Assembly (NCBI GenBank): GCA_038225475.1
Contig: JBBRRA010000013.1
Span: 1 to 60,162 of the forward strand
Source of the DNA: Polymorphobacter_B sp038225475
Lineage (GTDB): Bacteria; Pseudomonadota; Alphaproteobacteria; Sphingomonadales; Sphingomonadaceae
Direction of reading: 5' to 3'
DNA length: 60,162 bases
A program made the position numbers and the translations under genes. The notes beneath the pieces were generated by a model that made no database searches, was not told where the DNA came from, and saw only the letters and a program-made list of their open reading frames with translations. Position 1 is the first letter of the stretch, and the number at the start of each line of letters is the position of its first letter. Of the stretch, positions 25,836-35,091 are shown one piece after another.

Positions 25836-26037
25836 CCGCCTTCGCTCGCGGACTGGTGGTAGGCGTTCGTCCTAAACGCTGTTCCGGTAACGGGCATTTG
25901 GAACGACAGGCTGAGCCGCGCGCGTAGGGTCCTGGTGACGGGGCCATACGCGCTTATGCCGTTAGGGCGGTTCAGGTCTGGAGTAGGCTGCGGGCCCCAT
26001 CGGGTGCAACGCCGAACAGCAGGATGACGAACGACCG

Positions 26038-26409
26038 ATGCCAACGATCAACCAATTGGTCCGCAAGGGCCGCGAACCGCAGCGTGTGCGCGAAACCGCG
26101 CCGGCCATGGAAAGTTGCCCGCAGAAGCGCGGCGTCTGCACGCGCGTGTACACGACCACCCCGAAAAAGCCGAACTCGGCGCTCCGCAAGGTCGCCAAGA
26201 TTCGTCTGACGAACGGCTTCGAGGTGATCGGCTATATTCCCGGCGAGGGCCACAACCTGCAGGAGCACTCGGTAGTGCTGATTCGCGGCGGCCGCGTGAA
26301 GGATCTTCCCGGCGTGCGCTATCACATTCTGCGCGGCGTGCTCGACACCCAGGGTGTCAAGAATCGCAAGCAGAGCCGGTCGAAGTACGGCGCCAAGCGC
26401 CCGAAGTAA
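26038..26409 (+). CDS. rpsL: Ribosomal protein S12
   Basis: A 123-residue decoding-centre protein. The conserved TPKKPNSALRKVAKIRL (streptomycin-determinant Lys region) and GRVKDLPGVRYHILRG (the second Lys and the Asp that is methylthiolated in E. coli) are unchanged from wild type, so no ribosomal streptomycin resistance is predicted. It is the first gene of the str operon. The ribosome binding site is weak. Confidence 0.98.
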   Translation: MPTINQLVRKGREPQRVRETAPAMESCPQKRGVCTRVYTTTPKKPNSALRKVAKIRLTNGFEVIGYIPGEGHNLQEHSVVLIRGGRVKDLPGVRYHILRGVLDTQGVKNRKQSRSKYGAKRPK

Positions 26410-26422
26410 GAGAGACAAGAAA

Positions 26423-26893
26423 ATGGCCCGTCGTCGTCGCCCTGAAAAGCGTGAAATCCTTCCCGATCCCCGTTTCGGCGATCTGATCCTGTCGAAATTC
26501 ATGAACCTCGTGATGTACGAGGGCAAGAAGTCGACCGCCGAATCGATCGTCTACAACGCGCTCGATACCGTCGAGGCAAAGACGCGCCGCGACCCGATCG
26601 GCGTGTTCCACGACGCGCTCACCAACGTGAAGCCGGGCATCGAAGTCCGCAGCCGCCGCGTCGGTGGTGCGACCTATCAGGTGCCGGTCGAAGTGCGTCC
26701 CGAGCGCAGCCAGGCGCTGGCGATCCGCTGGCTGATCTCGGCGGCGCGCAACCGCAGCGAGCACACGATGGCCGCGCGCCTGTCGGGCGAGCTGGTCGAT
26801 GCCGCGAACAATCGCGGCACCGCTGTCAAGAAGCGTGAAGATTCGCACCGGATGGCCGAAGCCAACCGCGCCTTCTCGCATTATCGCTGGTAA
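26423..26893 (+). CDS. rpsG: Ribosomal protein S7
   Basis: A 156-residue primary 16S rRNA-binding protein of the 30S head, standard length. It starts MARRRRPEKREILPDP and ends AFSHYRW. The gap to rpsL is 13 bp and holds AAGAGAGACAAG as ribosome binding site. In E. coli S7 represses its own operon. Confidence 0.98.
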   Translation: MARRRRPEKREILPDPRFGDLILSKFMNLVMYEGKKSTAESIVYNALDTVEAKTRRDPIGVFHDALTNVKPGIEVRSRRVGGATYQVPVEVRPERSQALAIRWLISAARNRSEHTMAARLSGELVDAANNRGTAVKKREDSHRMAEANRAFSHYRW

Positions 26894-26916
26894 CGGCTGG
26901 TTCCGGAGTAGTTGAG

Positions 26917-28989
26917 ATGACCCGCACCACGCCCCTGAACATGTACCGCAACATCGGTATCATGGCGCACATCGACGCCGGCAAGACGACGACGACCGAG
27001 CGCATCCTGTATTACACCGGCAAGTCCTACAAGATCGGCGAAGTGCACGAAGGCACCGCGACGATGGACTGGATGGAGCAGGAGCAGGAGCGTGGCATCA
27101 CGATCACGTCGGCTGCCACGACGTGCTTCTGGAACGACCACCGCATCAACATCATCGACACCCCGGGCCATGTCGACTTCACCATCGAAGTCGAGCGTTC
27201 GCTGCGCGTGCTCGACGGCGCGGTGGCATGCTTCGACGGCGTTGCCGGCGTCGAGCCGCAGTCCGAAACGGTGTGGCGTCAGGCCGACAAGTACAAAGTG
27301 CCGCGGATGTGCTTCGTCAACAAGCTCGACCGGACCGGCGCGAACTTCGATCGCTGCGTCGACATGATCAAGGACCGCCTCGGCGCGCGTCCGGCGGTGC
27401 TGTACCTGCCGATCGGCCTCGAAGGCGACTTCATCGGGCTGGTCGACCTGGTCGAAAATCGCGCGATCGTCTGGCTCGAGGAAAGCCTCGGCGCCAAGTT
27501 CGAATATAAGGAAATCCCCGAGCACCTGAAGGCCGCTGCTGCCACGGCGCGCTCGGAGCTGATCGAGATGGCCGTCGAGCAGGACGATGCCTTGATGGAA
27601 TCGTACCTCGAAGGCACCGAGCCGACGACGGCTGAACTCAAGGCGCTGATCCGCAAGGGCACGCTGGCGTTTGCGTTCGTGCCGGTACTGTGCGGTTCGG
27701 CGTTCAAGAACAAGGGCGTGCAGCCGTTGCTCGACGCCGTGGTCGACTATCTGCCGTCGCCGCTCGACATTCCGCCGATGCACGGGATCAACCTCAAGGA
27801 AGAGGATGAAATCCGCGAGGCCTCGGACGACGCACCGTTCTCGGCGCTGGCGTTCAAGATCATGACCGACCCGTTCGTCGGTACGCTGACGTTTGCGCGC
27901 ATCTATTCGGGCAAGCTCGAGGCGGCGTCGATGGTCTTGAATTCGGTCAAGGACAAGCGCGAGAAGATCGGCCGCATGCTGCTGATGCACGCCAACAACC
28001 GCGAGGACATCAAGGAAGCCTATGCCGGCGACATCGTCGCGCTGGTCGGCCTCAAGGATGTGACGACCGGCGATACGCTGTGCGCGCCGCTCAAGCCGAT
28101 CATCCTCGAGCGGATGGAATTCCCCGAGCCGGTCATCGAAGTCGCAGTCGAACCCAAGACCAAGGCCGACCAGGAAAAGATGGGCATCGCGCTCAATCGT
28201 CTGGCGCAGGAAGACCCGTCGTTCCGCGTCTCGTCGGACATGGAATCGGGTCAGACGATCATCAAGGGGATGGGTGAACTCCACCTCGAGATCCTCGTCG
28301 ATCGTATGCGCCGCGAGTTCAAGGTCGAAGCCAATGTCGGCGCGCCGCAGGTGGCGTACCGCGAATCGCTCGCCCGCAAGGTCGATGTCGATTACACTCA
28401 CAAAAAGCAGTCGGGCGGCTCGGGCCAGTTCGGGCGCATCAAATTCTCGGTCGAGCCCGGTGAGCGCGGTTCGGGCGTCGTCTTCAAGGACGAGGTCAAG
28501 GGCGGCAATATTCCGAAGGAATATATTCCGTCGGTCGAGAAGGGCATCCGCGAAGTCGCCGCTTCGGGCTCGCTGATCGGCTTCCCGATCATCGACTTCA
28601 CCGCAACGCTGTACGACGGCGCCTATCATGACGTCGACTCGTCGGCGCTGGCGTTTGAAATCACCGGTCGCGGCGGCATGCGCGAAGCCGCCACCAAGGC
28701 CGGCATCAAGCTGCTCGAGCCGGTGATGAAGGTCGAAGTCGTCACGCCCGAGGACTTTATGGGCGATGTCATCGGCGACCTGAACAGTCGTCGCGGCCAG
28801 ATCCAGGGCACCGACAGCCGCGGCAACGCGCAGGTGATCGAAGCGCAGGTACCGCTGGCGAACATGTTCGGATACGTCAACCAGCTGCGCTCGATGAGCC
28901 AGGGCCGGGCGCAGTATTCGATGCAGTTCAGCCACTACGAAGAAGTGCCGACCAACGTCGCGGAGGAAATCAAGGCCAAGATGGCCTGA
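26917..28989 (+). CDS. fusA: Elongation factor G
   Basis: A 690-residue translocation GTPase. The G motifs are AHIDAGKTTTTERI (G1), DTPGHVDF (G3) and NKLDRTG (G4). Domains II-V follow, with the domain IV loop region and a C-terminal EEIKAKMA. A CCGGAG ribosome binding site precedes the ATG. Only one EF-G copy is seen in the window, and its sequence looks like the canonical EF-G1. Confidence 0.98.
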   Translation: MTRTTPLNMYRNIGIMAHIDAGKTTTTERILYYTGKSYKIGEVHEGTATMDWMEQEQERGITITSAATTCFWNDHRINIIDTPGHVDFTIEVERSLRVLDGAVACFDGVAGVEPQSETVWRQADKYKVPRMCFVNKLDRTGANFDRCVDMIKDRLGARPAVLYLPIGLEGDFIGLVDLVENRAIVWLEESLGAKFEYKEIPEHLKAAAATARSELIEMAVEQDDALMESYLEGTEPTTAELKALIRKGTLAFAFVPVLCGSAFKNKGVQPLLDAVVDYLPSPLDIPPMHGINLKEEDEIREASDDAPFSALAFKIMTDPFVGTLTFARIYSGKLEAASMVLNSVKDKREKIGRMLLMHANNREDIKEAYAGDIVALVGLKDVTTGDTLCAPLKPIILERMEFPEPVIEVAVEPKTKADQEKMGIALNRLAQEDPSFRVSSDMESGQTIIKGMGELHLEILVDRMRREFKVEANVGAPQVAYRESLARKVDVDYTHKKQSGGSGQFGRIKFSVEPGERGSGVVFKDEVKGGNIPKEYIPSVEKGIREVAASGSLIGFPIIDFTATLYDGAYHDVDSSALAFEITGRGGMREAATKAGIKLLEPVMKVEVVTPEDFMGDVIGDLNSRRGQIQGTDSRGNAQVIEAQVPLANMFGYVNQLRSMSQGRAQYSMQFSHYEEVPTNVAEEIKAKMA

Positions 28990-29062
28990 TTTCAGCCACA
29001 ACCAGCCACTAACGCACGCGCCCTTCGGGGCAACATCCGAACACACGAAGAGGGTTACCATC

Positions 29063-30253
29063 ATGGGTAAGGCGAAATTCGAGCGGAACAAGCCGCACTG
29101 CAACATCGGCACCATCGGTCACGTCGACCATGGCAAGACGTCGCTGACGGCGGCAATCACCAAGATCCTCGCCGAAACCGGCGGCGCAACCTTCACGTCC
29201 TATGCCGACATCGACAAGGCTCCCGAGGAGCGCGAGCGCGGCATCACGATTTCGACGGCACACGTCGAATATGAGACCGCCAACCGTCACTATGCGCACG
29301 TCGATTGCCCCGGCCACGCCGATTATGTGAAGAATATGATCACCGGTGCCGCGCAGATGGACGGCGCGATCCTCGTTGTGTCGGCGACCGACGGCCCGAT
29401 GCCGCAGACCCGCGAGCACATCCTGCTCGCCAAGCAGGTCGGCGTGCCGGCGATGGTCGTGTTCATGAACAAGGTCGACCTTGTCGACGACGCCGAGATC
29501 CTCGAACTCGTCGAGCTCGAAATCCGCGAACTGCTGTCGAAGTACGACTTCCCGGGCGACGACATTCCGATCACGCAGGGGTCGGCAGTCTGCGCACTCG
29601 ACGGCAAGCGTCCCGAAATCGGCCATGACGCCGTGGTCGCGCTGATGAAGACCGTCGACGAATATATCCCGCAGCCCGAGCGTCCGCTCGACCGTCCGTT
29701 CCTGATGCCGATCGAAGACGTGTTCTCGATCTCGGGTCGCGGCACGGTCGTCACCGGCCGCGTCGAAAGCGGCATCGTCAAGGTCGGCGAGGAAGTCGAG
29801 ATCGTCGGCATCAAGGACACCCGCAAGTCGGTGTGCACCGGCGTCGAAATGTTCCGCAAGCTGCTCGATCAGGGCCAGGCTGGCGACAACATCGGCGCGC
29901 TGCTGCGCGGCGTTGGTCGTGACGACGTCGAGCGCGGCCAGGTGCTGTGCAAGCCCGGCTCGATCAAGCCGCACTCGGAATTCAAGGCGACCGTGTACGT
30001 GCTGTCGAAGGATGAGGGTGGCCGTCACACGCCGTTCTTCGCCAACTACCGCCCGCAGTTCTATTTCCGCACGACCGATGTCACCGGCACCGTCGAGCTG
30101 CCCGAGGGCACCGAGATGGTCATGCCGGGCGACAGCGTCGAGCTGGCGGTCAAGCTGATCGCGCCGATCGCGATGGATCCGGGCCTGCGCTTCGCCATTC
30201 GCGAAGGCGGCCGGACCGTTGGTTCGGGCGTGGTTGCAACGATCACGAAGTAA
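29063..30253 (+). CDS. tuf: Elongation factor Tu
   Basis: A 396-residue aminoacyl-tRNA delivery GTPase. It has GHVDHGKTSLTAA (G1), DCPGHADYVKNM (G3) and NKVDLVDD (G4), and a complete three-domain length ending VGSGVVATITK. It is 73 bp downstream of fusA with an AGAGGG ribosome binding site, and is followed by an intrinsic terminator, so it closes the str operon. Confidence 0.98.
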   Translation: MGKAKFERNKPHCNIGTIGHVDHGKTSLTAAITKILAETGGATFTSYADIDKAPEERERGITISTAHVEYETANRHYAHVDCPGHADYVKNMITGAAQMDGAILVVSATDGPMPQTREHILLAKQVGVPAMVVFMNKVDLVDDAEILELVELEIRELLSKYDFPGDDIPITQGSAVCALDGKRPEIGHDAVVALMKTVDEYIPQPERPLDRPFLMPIEDVFSISGRGTVVTGRVESGIVKVGEEVEIVGIKDTRKSVCTGVEMFRKLLDQGQAGDNIGALLRGVGRDDVERGQVLCKPGSIKPHSEFKATVYVLSKDEGGRHTPFFANYRPQFYFRTTDVTGTVELPEGTEMVMPGDSVELAVKLIAPIAMDPGLRFAIREGGRTVGSGVVATITK

Positions 30254-30290
30254 GCGTATAGGGCCGCTTCCGCTGGTGATCCGGCGGGGC

Positions 30291-30317
30291 GGCCCGATTC
30301 GTCGGGCCTTTATTTTT
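30291..30317 (+). terminator. Intrinsic terminator after tuf
   Basis: A 7-bp GC stem (30291-30297 with 30302-30308) is capped by a TTCG tetraloop and followed by TTTATTTTT. A second GC-rich arm pair lies just before it (30260-30290). It is the strongest terminator in the ribosomal cluster and stands only 18 bp before the rpsJ start codon. Confidence 0.93.
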
Positions 30318-30335
30318 GTAATTCGATTGGTTGTC

Positions 30336-30650
30336 ATGGAAACGCAGAACATCCGCATTCGCCTGAAGGCGTTCGACCATCGCGTGCTCGATGCCGCGAC
30401 GGGCGAAATCGCCGACACCGCGAAGCGTACGGGTGCCGCACTTCGTGGTCCGATCCCGTTGCCGACCCGTATCGAGAAGTTCACCGTGAACCGCTCGCCG
30501 CACGTCGACAAGAAGAGCCGTGAGCAGTTCGAAGTCCGCACCTACAAGCGTTTGCTCGACATCGTCGACCCGACGCCGCAGACCGTCGATGCTTTGATGA
30601 AACTCGATCTCGCCGCTGGCGTCGATGTGGAGATCAAGCTGCAAGGCTGA
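30336..30650 (+). CDS. rpsJ: Ribosomal protein S10
   Basis: A 104-residue 30S protein that also functions in transcription antitermination as NusE. It starts METQNIRIRLKAFDHR and contains LPTRIEKFTVNRSPHVDKKSREQFE. It is the first gene of the S10 operon. The region before the ATG has almost no Shine-Dalgarno match and directly abuts the tuf terminator, so its promoter must overlap the terminator or depend on read-through. Confidence 0.98.
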   Translation: METQNIRIRLKAFDHRVLDAATGEIADTAKRTGAALRGPIPLPTRIEKFTVNRSPHVDKKSREQFEVRTYKRLLDIVDPTPQTVDALMKLDLAAGVDVEIKLQG

Positions 30651-30732
30651 TCTTCGGACTGACAGACGCGGAGCGAAACTTAATTGGTCATGCCCACCTG
30701 AGTGTGGGCCTCTGAAGTGAAAGGAACAGATC

Positions 30733-31479
30733 ATGCGCACTGGCGTGATCGCGAAGAAAATGGGCATGACCCGTCTGTTCAAGGACGATGGTCGCCATGT
30801 GCCGGTAACGGTGCTTGCACTTGAGAACTGCCAGGTGGTGTCGCAGCGCACCACAGAGCGTGACGGTTACGTCGCGGTGCAGCTCGGCAGCGGCGTCAAG
30901 AAAGCCAAGAATACCTCGAAGCCCGAGCGTGGCCATTTCGGCAAGGCCGAAATCGAGCCCAAGGCGCGCGTCGCCGAGTTCCGCGTGTCTGAAGACGCGC
31001 TGCTCGAGGCTGGCAGCACGATTTCCGCCGATCACTTCATCGCGGGGCAGCTCGTCGACATTACCGGCGACACCGTCGGTAAGGGTTTTCAGGGCGGTAT
31101 GAAGCGCTGGAACTTCGGCGGTTTGCGCGCCACGCACGGTGTCTCGGTTTCGCACCGCTCGCTCGGTTCGACCGGCCAGCGGCAGGATCCCGGCAAGGTG
31201 TTCAAGGGCAAGAAGATGGCCGGTCACATGGGCGACCGTCAGCGCACCCAGCAGAACCTTGAGGTTGTCTCGACCGACGTCGAGCGCGGGCTGATCTTCG
31301 TCAAGGGCTCGGTCCCGGGCCACAAGGGCGGCTGGTTGCTCGTCAAGGATGCGGTCAAGGGCCCGCGTCCGGATGCGGCGCCGTACCCGGCATCGCTCAA
31401 GTCGGCGGCGAACGATGTGTCGCCCGCCCAGGTTCACGACGCCGCGCCTGCGGTCGAAGCCGAAACGCAGGAAGGCTGA
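30733..31479 (+). CDS. rplC: Ribosomal protein L3
   Basis: A 248-residue 50S assembly-initiating protein. It has the conserved KGKGFQG-like loop region (KGFQGGMKRWNFGG), whose Gln is methylated in E. coli, and HRSLGSTGQRQDPGKVFKGKKM. The C terminus carries about 30 extra Ala/Val/Glu-rich residues beyond the conserved core. An 18-nt hairpin (30692-30709) stands in the leader, followed by AAAGGAA as ribosome binding site. Confidence 0.97.
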   Translation: MRTGVIAKKMGMTRLFKDDGRHVPVTVLALENCQVVSQRTTERDGYVAVQLGSGVKKAKNTSKPERGHFGKAEIEPKARVAEFRVSEDALLEAGSTISADHFIAGQLVDITGDTVGKGFQGGMKRWNFGGLRATHGVSVSHRSLGSTGQRQDPGKVFKGKKMAGHMGDRQRTQQNLEVVSTDVERGLIFVKGSVPGHKGGWLLVKDAVKGPRPDAAPYPASLKSAANDVSPAQVHDAAPAVEAETQEG

Positions 31480-31480
31480 C

Positions 31481-32104
31481 ATGAAACTCGCAGTCAAAAC
31501 CCTCGACGCTGCCGCGAGCGGCGACATCGAACTCAGCGATGCCGTGTTCGGCAAGGCGCCGCGCGTCGACATCCTGCACCGCGTCGTGACGTGGCAGCTC
31601 GAAAAGCGCCGCGGCACCGCGCGTGGTGCGGCCGAGCGTTCGGACGTCTCGCGGACCGGCAAGAAGCTCGGCAAGCAGAAGGGCGGCGGCGTCGCCCGCC
31701 ACGGTAACCGCGCTGCGCCGCAGTTCATCGGCGGCGGTAAGGCGCACGGCCCGCGCGTCCGTGATTTCGATCCCGGTCTCAACAAGAAGATTCGTCGCCT
31801 CGGCCTTAGCATCGCGCTGTCGGTCAAGGCTGCCGAAGGCAAGCTCGTCGTGGTCGAGGACTTTGCGCTCGGCAATGCCAAGACCAAGCTGCTGATCGAG
31901 CGGCTCGCCGGGCTGGGCGTCACCAACGGTCTGTTCGTCGATGGCGACGCGGTCGATGCGAGCTTCGCACTCGCCTGCGCCAACCTCTACAAGATCGACG
32001 TTATGCCCGCCGTCGGTGCCAATGTGTACGACATTCTCAATCATGACATGCTGGTGCTGACCCGCGCTGCGGTCGCCAAGCTGGAGGCGCGCGTCAATGG
32101 CTAA
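31481..32104 (+). CDS. rplD: Ribosomal protein L4
   Basis: A 207-residue 50S protein lining the exit tunnel; it starts MKLAVKTLDAAASGDIELS. The extended tunnel loop GTARGAAERSDVSRTGKKLGK...GGGKAHGP is present. In E. coli L4 represses the S10 operon at transcription and translation. The ATG is one base after the rplC stop, and its end overlaps rplW by 8 bp. Confidence 0.97.
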   Translation: MKLAVKTLDAAASGDIELSDAVFGKAPRVDILHRVVTWQLEKRRGTARGAAERSDVSRTGKKLGKQKGGGVARHGNRAAPQFIGGGKAHGPRVRDFDPGLNKKIRRLGLSIALSVKAAEGKLVVVEDFALGNAKTKLLIERLAGLGVTNGLFVDGDAVDASFALACANLYKIDVMPAVGANVYDILNHDMLVLTRAAVAKLEARVNG

Positions 32105-32414
32105 GCCCAAAACCCCGACGGCGATCGACCTCAAGCATTATGATATCATCGTAAAGCCGGTGATCACCGAGAAGTCGACGCTGGTGAGCGAATTCAACCA
32201 GGTCGTTTTCAAAGTTGCAAACGATGCTACCAAGCCGCAGGTCAAGGCCGCGGTCGAGGCGCTGTTCAGCGTACGCGTGCTCAAGGTCAACACGCTCGTC
32301 CAGAAGGGCAAGAACAAGCGCTTCAAGGGCAAGCCGTACACGCGTTCGGACGAGAAAAAGGCCATCGTGACGCTCGCCGAAGGCGACCGCATCGATGTGA
32401 CCACCGGTATCTGA
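32097..32414 (+). CDS. rplW: Ribosomal protein L23
   Basis: A 105-residue 50S protein at the tunnel exit, docking site for trigger factor and SRP. It has the conserved ITEKSTLVSEFNQVVFKVA start and the VNTLVQKGKNKRFKGKPYTR basic arm. The start lies inside the 3' end of rplD (8-bp overlap), implying coupled translation. Confidence 0.97.
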   Translation: MAKPKTPTAIDLKHYDIIVKPVITEKSTLVSEFNQVVFKVANDATKPQVKAAVEALFSVRVLKVNTLVQKGKNKRFKGKPYTRSDEKKAIVTLAEGDRIDVTTGI

Positions 32415-32424
32415 GGGCGGATAG

Positions 32425-33264
32425 ATGGCACTCAAGCAATATAATCCGACATCGCCGGGCCGCCGCGGGCTGGTGCTCGTCGACCGTTCCGCGCTGCACA
32501 AGGGCCGCCCCGTCAAGGCGTTGACCGAAGGCCTGCGCAAGTCGGGCGGGCGCAACAACATGGGCCATGCCACGGCGCGCGGCATCGCCGGCGGCCACAA
32601 GCAGCTGTACCGGATCATCGATTTCAAGCGGCGCGAATGGGATGTCGCGGCCAGCGTCGAGCGGATCGAATATGATCCCAACCGGTCGGCATTCATCGCG
32701 CTGGTCAAATATCCCGACGGCAAGCAGGCTTACATCCTCGCGCCGCAGCGCCTCGCCGTCGGCGACAGCGTCACGGCAGGCAAGAAGGTCGACGTCAAGC
32801 CGGGCAATGCGATGGAAATCGGTCAGATGCCGGTCGGCACGATCGTTCACAACGTCGAGCTCAAGCCCGGCAAGGGCGGTCAGCTGGCGCGTGCTGCCGG
32901 CACGTTCGTCCAGGTTGTCGGTCGCGACCGCGGCATGGTCATCATCCGCCTGAACTCGGGCGAACAGCGCTACATCCACGCCAATTGCATGGCGACGGTC
33001 GGTGCCGTTTCGAACCCCGACAATTCGAACACCAACCTCGGCAAGGCCGGGCGCAACCGCTGGCTGGGCCATCGCCCGCTGACGCGCGGTGTCGCAAAGA
33101 ACCCGGTCGACCATCCGCACGGCGGTGGTGAAGGCCGCACCTCGGGCGGTCGCCATCCGGTGACCCCATGGGGCAAGCCGACCAAGGGTGCCAAGACGCG
33201 CTCGAACAAGTCGACCGACAAGATGATCATCCGGTCGCGTCACGCCAAGAAGAAGAAGGGCTAA
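32425..33264 (+). CDS. rplB: Ribosomal protein L2
   Basis: A 279-residue protein close to the peptidyl transferase centre. It contains GGHKQLYRIIDFKRR, IVHNVELKPGKGGQLARAAG and the functionally important C-terminal NPVDHPHGGGEGRTSGGRHP with the conserved His. The family length matches. Confidence 0.98.
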   Translation: MALKQYNPTSPGRRGLVLVDRSALHKGRPVKALTEGLRKSGGRNNMGHATARGIAGGHKQLYRIIDFKRREWDVAASVERIEYDPNRSAFIALVKYPDGKQAYILAPQRLAVGDSVTAGKKVDVKPGNAMEIGQMPVGTIVHNVELKPGKGGQLARAAGTFVQVVGRDRGMVIIRLNSGEQRYIHANCMATVGAVSNPDNSNTNLGKAGRNRWLGHRPLTRGVAKNPVDHPHGGGEGRTSGGRHPVTPWGKPTKGAKTRSNKSTDKMIIRSRHAKKKKG

Positions 33265-33267
33265 GCC

Positions 33268-33546
33268 ATGAGCCGCTCCGTCTGGAAGGGTCCGTTCGTC
33301 GACCTGCACGTTCTGAAGAAGGCCGAAACCGCGCAAGCCGGTGGCGGTGGCCGTGGTCCGATCAAGACCTGGTCGCGCCGTTCGACGATCCTGCCGCAGT
33401 TCGTCGGTCTGGTCTTCAATGTCTATAACGGCCGCAAGTTCATCCCGGTCTCGGTCAACGAGGACATGGTTGGCATGAAGCTCGGCGAATTCGCACCGAC
33501 GCGGACCTTCACCGGTCACGCCGCCGACAAGAAGGCCAAGCGCTGA
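33268..33546 (+). CDS. rpsS: Ribosomal protein S19
   Basis: A 92-residue 30S head protein starting MSRSVWKGPFVDLHVL, with KTWSRRSTILPQFVG and the GEFAPTRTFTGHAADKK end. Its TGA shares one base with the rplV ATG. Confidence 0.98.
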   Translation: MSRSVWKGPFVDLHVLKKAETAQAGGGGRGPIKTWSRRSTILPQFVGLVFNVYNGRKFIPVSVNEDMVGMKLGEFAPTRTFTGHAADKKAKR

Positions 33547-33950
33547 TGGGCAAGCCAGTCAACCCGCGTCGCGTCGGCGACAAGGAAGCGCTCGCGGTGG
33601 CGACCACCGTGCGCGGCAGTCCGTACAAGCTCAACCTGGTCGCGGGGCTGATCCGCGGCATGAAGGCGAGCGATGCGCTCAATGTGCTGCAGTTTTCGAA
33701 GAAGGGCATGGCCCCCGACGTTCGCAAGGTGCTCGCCAGCGCCATCGCCAACGCCGAGAACAACCACAACCTCGATGTCGATGCGCTGATCGTCAAGGAA
33801 GCCAGCGTCGGCAAGGCGCTGGTGATGAAGCGCTTTACGCCGCGGGCTCGCGGCCGCGCGGCGCAGATCATCAAGCCGTTCAGCCGCATCCGTATCGTCG
33901 TGCGCGAGCTCGGCGAGGCAGACTATGCCCAAGCAGCGGAGAAGGCATAA
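33546..33950 (+). CDS. rplV: Ribosomal protein L22
   Basis: A 134-residue tunnel-wall protein, slightly long for the family because of a C-terminal tail (ELGEADYAQAAEKA). The beta-hairpin region is MKRFTPRARGRAAQIIKPFSR; the macrolide-resistance positions look wild type. It overlaps rpsS and rpsC by one base each. Confidence 0.97.
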   Translation: MGKPVNPRRVGDKEALAVATTVRGSPYKLNLVAGLIRGMKASDALNVLQFSKKGMAPDVRKVLASAIANAENNHNLDVDALIVKEASVGKALVMKRFTPRARGRAAQIIKPFSRIRIVVRELGEADYAQAAEKA

Positions 33951-34654
33951 TGGGTCACAAGACTAACCCGATCGGTCTGCGCCTGCAGATCAACCGTACC
34001 TGGGACAGCCGCTGGTTTGCCGAGGGCGAGGATTATGGCCGCCTGCTGATTGAAGACATCCGCATCCGCAACTTCATCCTGAAGACGCAGACGCAGGCCG
34101 CGATCTCGAAGGTCGTCATCGAGCGCCCTGCCAAGCTGTGCCGCGTGTCGATCTATGCGGCGCGCCCGGGTGTGATCATCGGTAAAAAGGGCGCCGATAT
34201 CGAAAAGCTGCGCCAGCAGATCGCGACGATGACCAAGAGCGACGTGTCGCTCAACATCGTCGAAATCCGCAAGCCCGAAGTCGACGCGCGGCTCGTTGCG
34301 CAAGGGATTGCCGATCAGCTCGAGCGCCGTATTGCGTTCCGCCGGGCGATGAAGCGCGCCGTGCAGTCGGCAATGCGGCTCGGCGCCGAGGGCATCAAGG
34401 TCTCGTGCGGTGGTCGTCTTGGCGGGGCCGAGATTGCGCGCAGCGAGCAGTATCGCGAAGGCCGCGTGCCGCTGCATACGCTGCGGGCTCACATGGACTA
34501 CGCCGAGGCGCAGGCGCACACCGCATATGGGGTTTGCGGCGTCAAAGTATGGATCTTCAAGGGCGAAATTCTCGGCCACGATCCGATGTCGCAGGACCGC
34601 TTGATGATGGAGTCCCAGACGTCGGGGGTCCGTCCGGCGCGTGAAGGCCGCTAA
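33950..34654 (+). CDS. rpsC: Ribosomal protein S3
   Basis: A 234-residue 30S protein at the mRNA entry channel. A KH domain is visible as RPGVIIGKKGADIEKLRQQI, and the C-terminal domain includes GRLGGAEIARSEQYREGRVP. The ATG overlaps the rplV stop (TAATG). Confidence 0.98.
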   Translation: MGHKTNPIGLRLQINRTWDSRWFAEGEDYGRLLIEDIRIRNFILKTQTQAAISKVVIERPAKLCRVSIYAARPGVIIGKKGADIEKLRQQIATMTKSDVSLNIVEIRKPEVDARLVAQGIADQLERRIAFRRAMKRAVQSAMRLGAEGIKVSCGGRLGGAEIARSEQYREGRVPLHTLRAHMDYAEAQAHTAYGVCGVKVWIFKGEILGHDPMSQDRLMMESQTSGVRPAREGR

Positions 34655-34656
34655 TC

Positions 34657-35091
34657 ATGTTGCAACCAAAAAAGACGAAGTTCCGCAAGCAGTTCAAGGG
34701 TCGCATTCACGGCGACGCCAAGGGCGGCACGGCGCTCAACTTCGGTGCGTTCGGCCTGAAGGCGATGGAGCCCGACCGGCTTACCGCGCGCCAGATCGAA
34801 TCCGCGCGCCGCGCAATCAGCCGCCACATCAAGCGTGCCGGCCGGTTGTGGATCCGCGTGTTCCCCGACGTCCCGGTATCGTCGAAGCCCGCCGAAGTCC
34901 GCATGGGTAAGGGTAAGGGTGCACCCGAATTCTGGGCGGCGCGCGTCAAGCCCGGCCGCATCCTGTTCGAACTCGACGGCGTGCCGCACGATGTCGCCAA
35001 GGGCGCGTTCGAACGGGCAGCCGCCAAGCTGCCGATCAAGGTCAAGGTCGTCGTTCGCCTCGGCGAGCCGACCGGCGAAGCGACGAAGTGA
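34657..35091 (+). CDS. rplP: Ribosomal protein L16
   Basis: A 144-residue 50S protein near the A-site tRNA elbow. It starts MLQPKKTKFRKQFKGR and contains RRAISRHIKRAGRLWIRVFP and VRMGKGKGAPEFW; the Arg hydroxylated in some bacteria lies in this last region. It is two bases from rpsC, and its stop overlaps the GTG of rpmC. Confidence 0.98.
   Translation: MLQPKKTKFRKQFKGRIHGDAKGGTALNFGAFGLKAMEPDRLTARQIESARRAISRHIKRAGRLWIRVFPDVPVSSKPAEVRMGKGKGAPEFWAARVKPGRILFELDGVPHDVAKGAFERAAAKLPIKVKVVVRLGEPTGEATK

Noticed and set aside
26881..29115. A 744-codon antisense frame over fusA
   Set aside because: It has no domain and is fully explained by the fusA coding frame.
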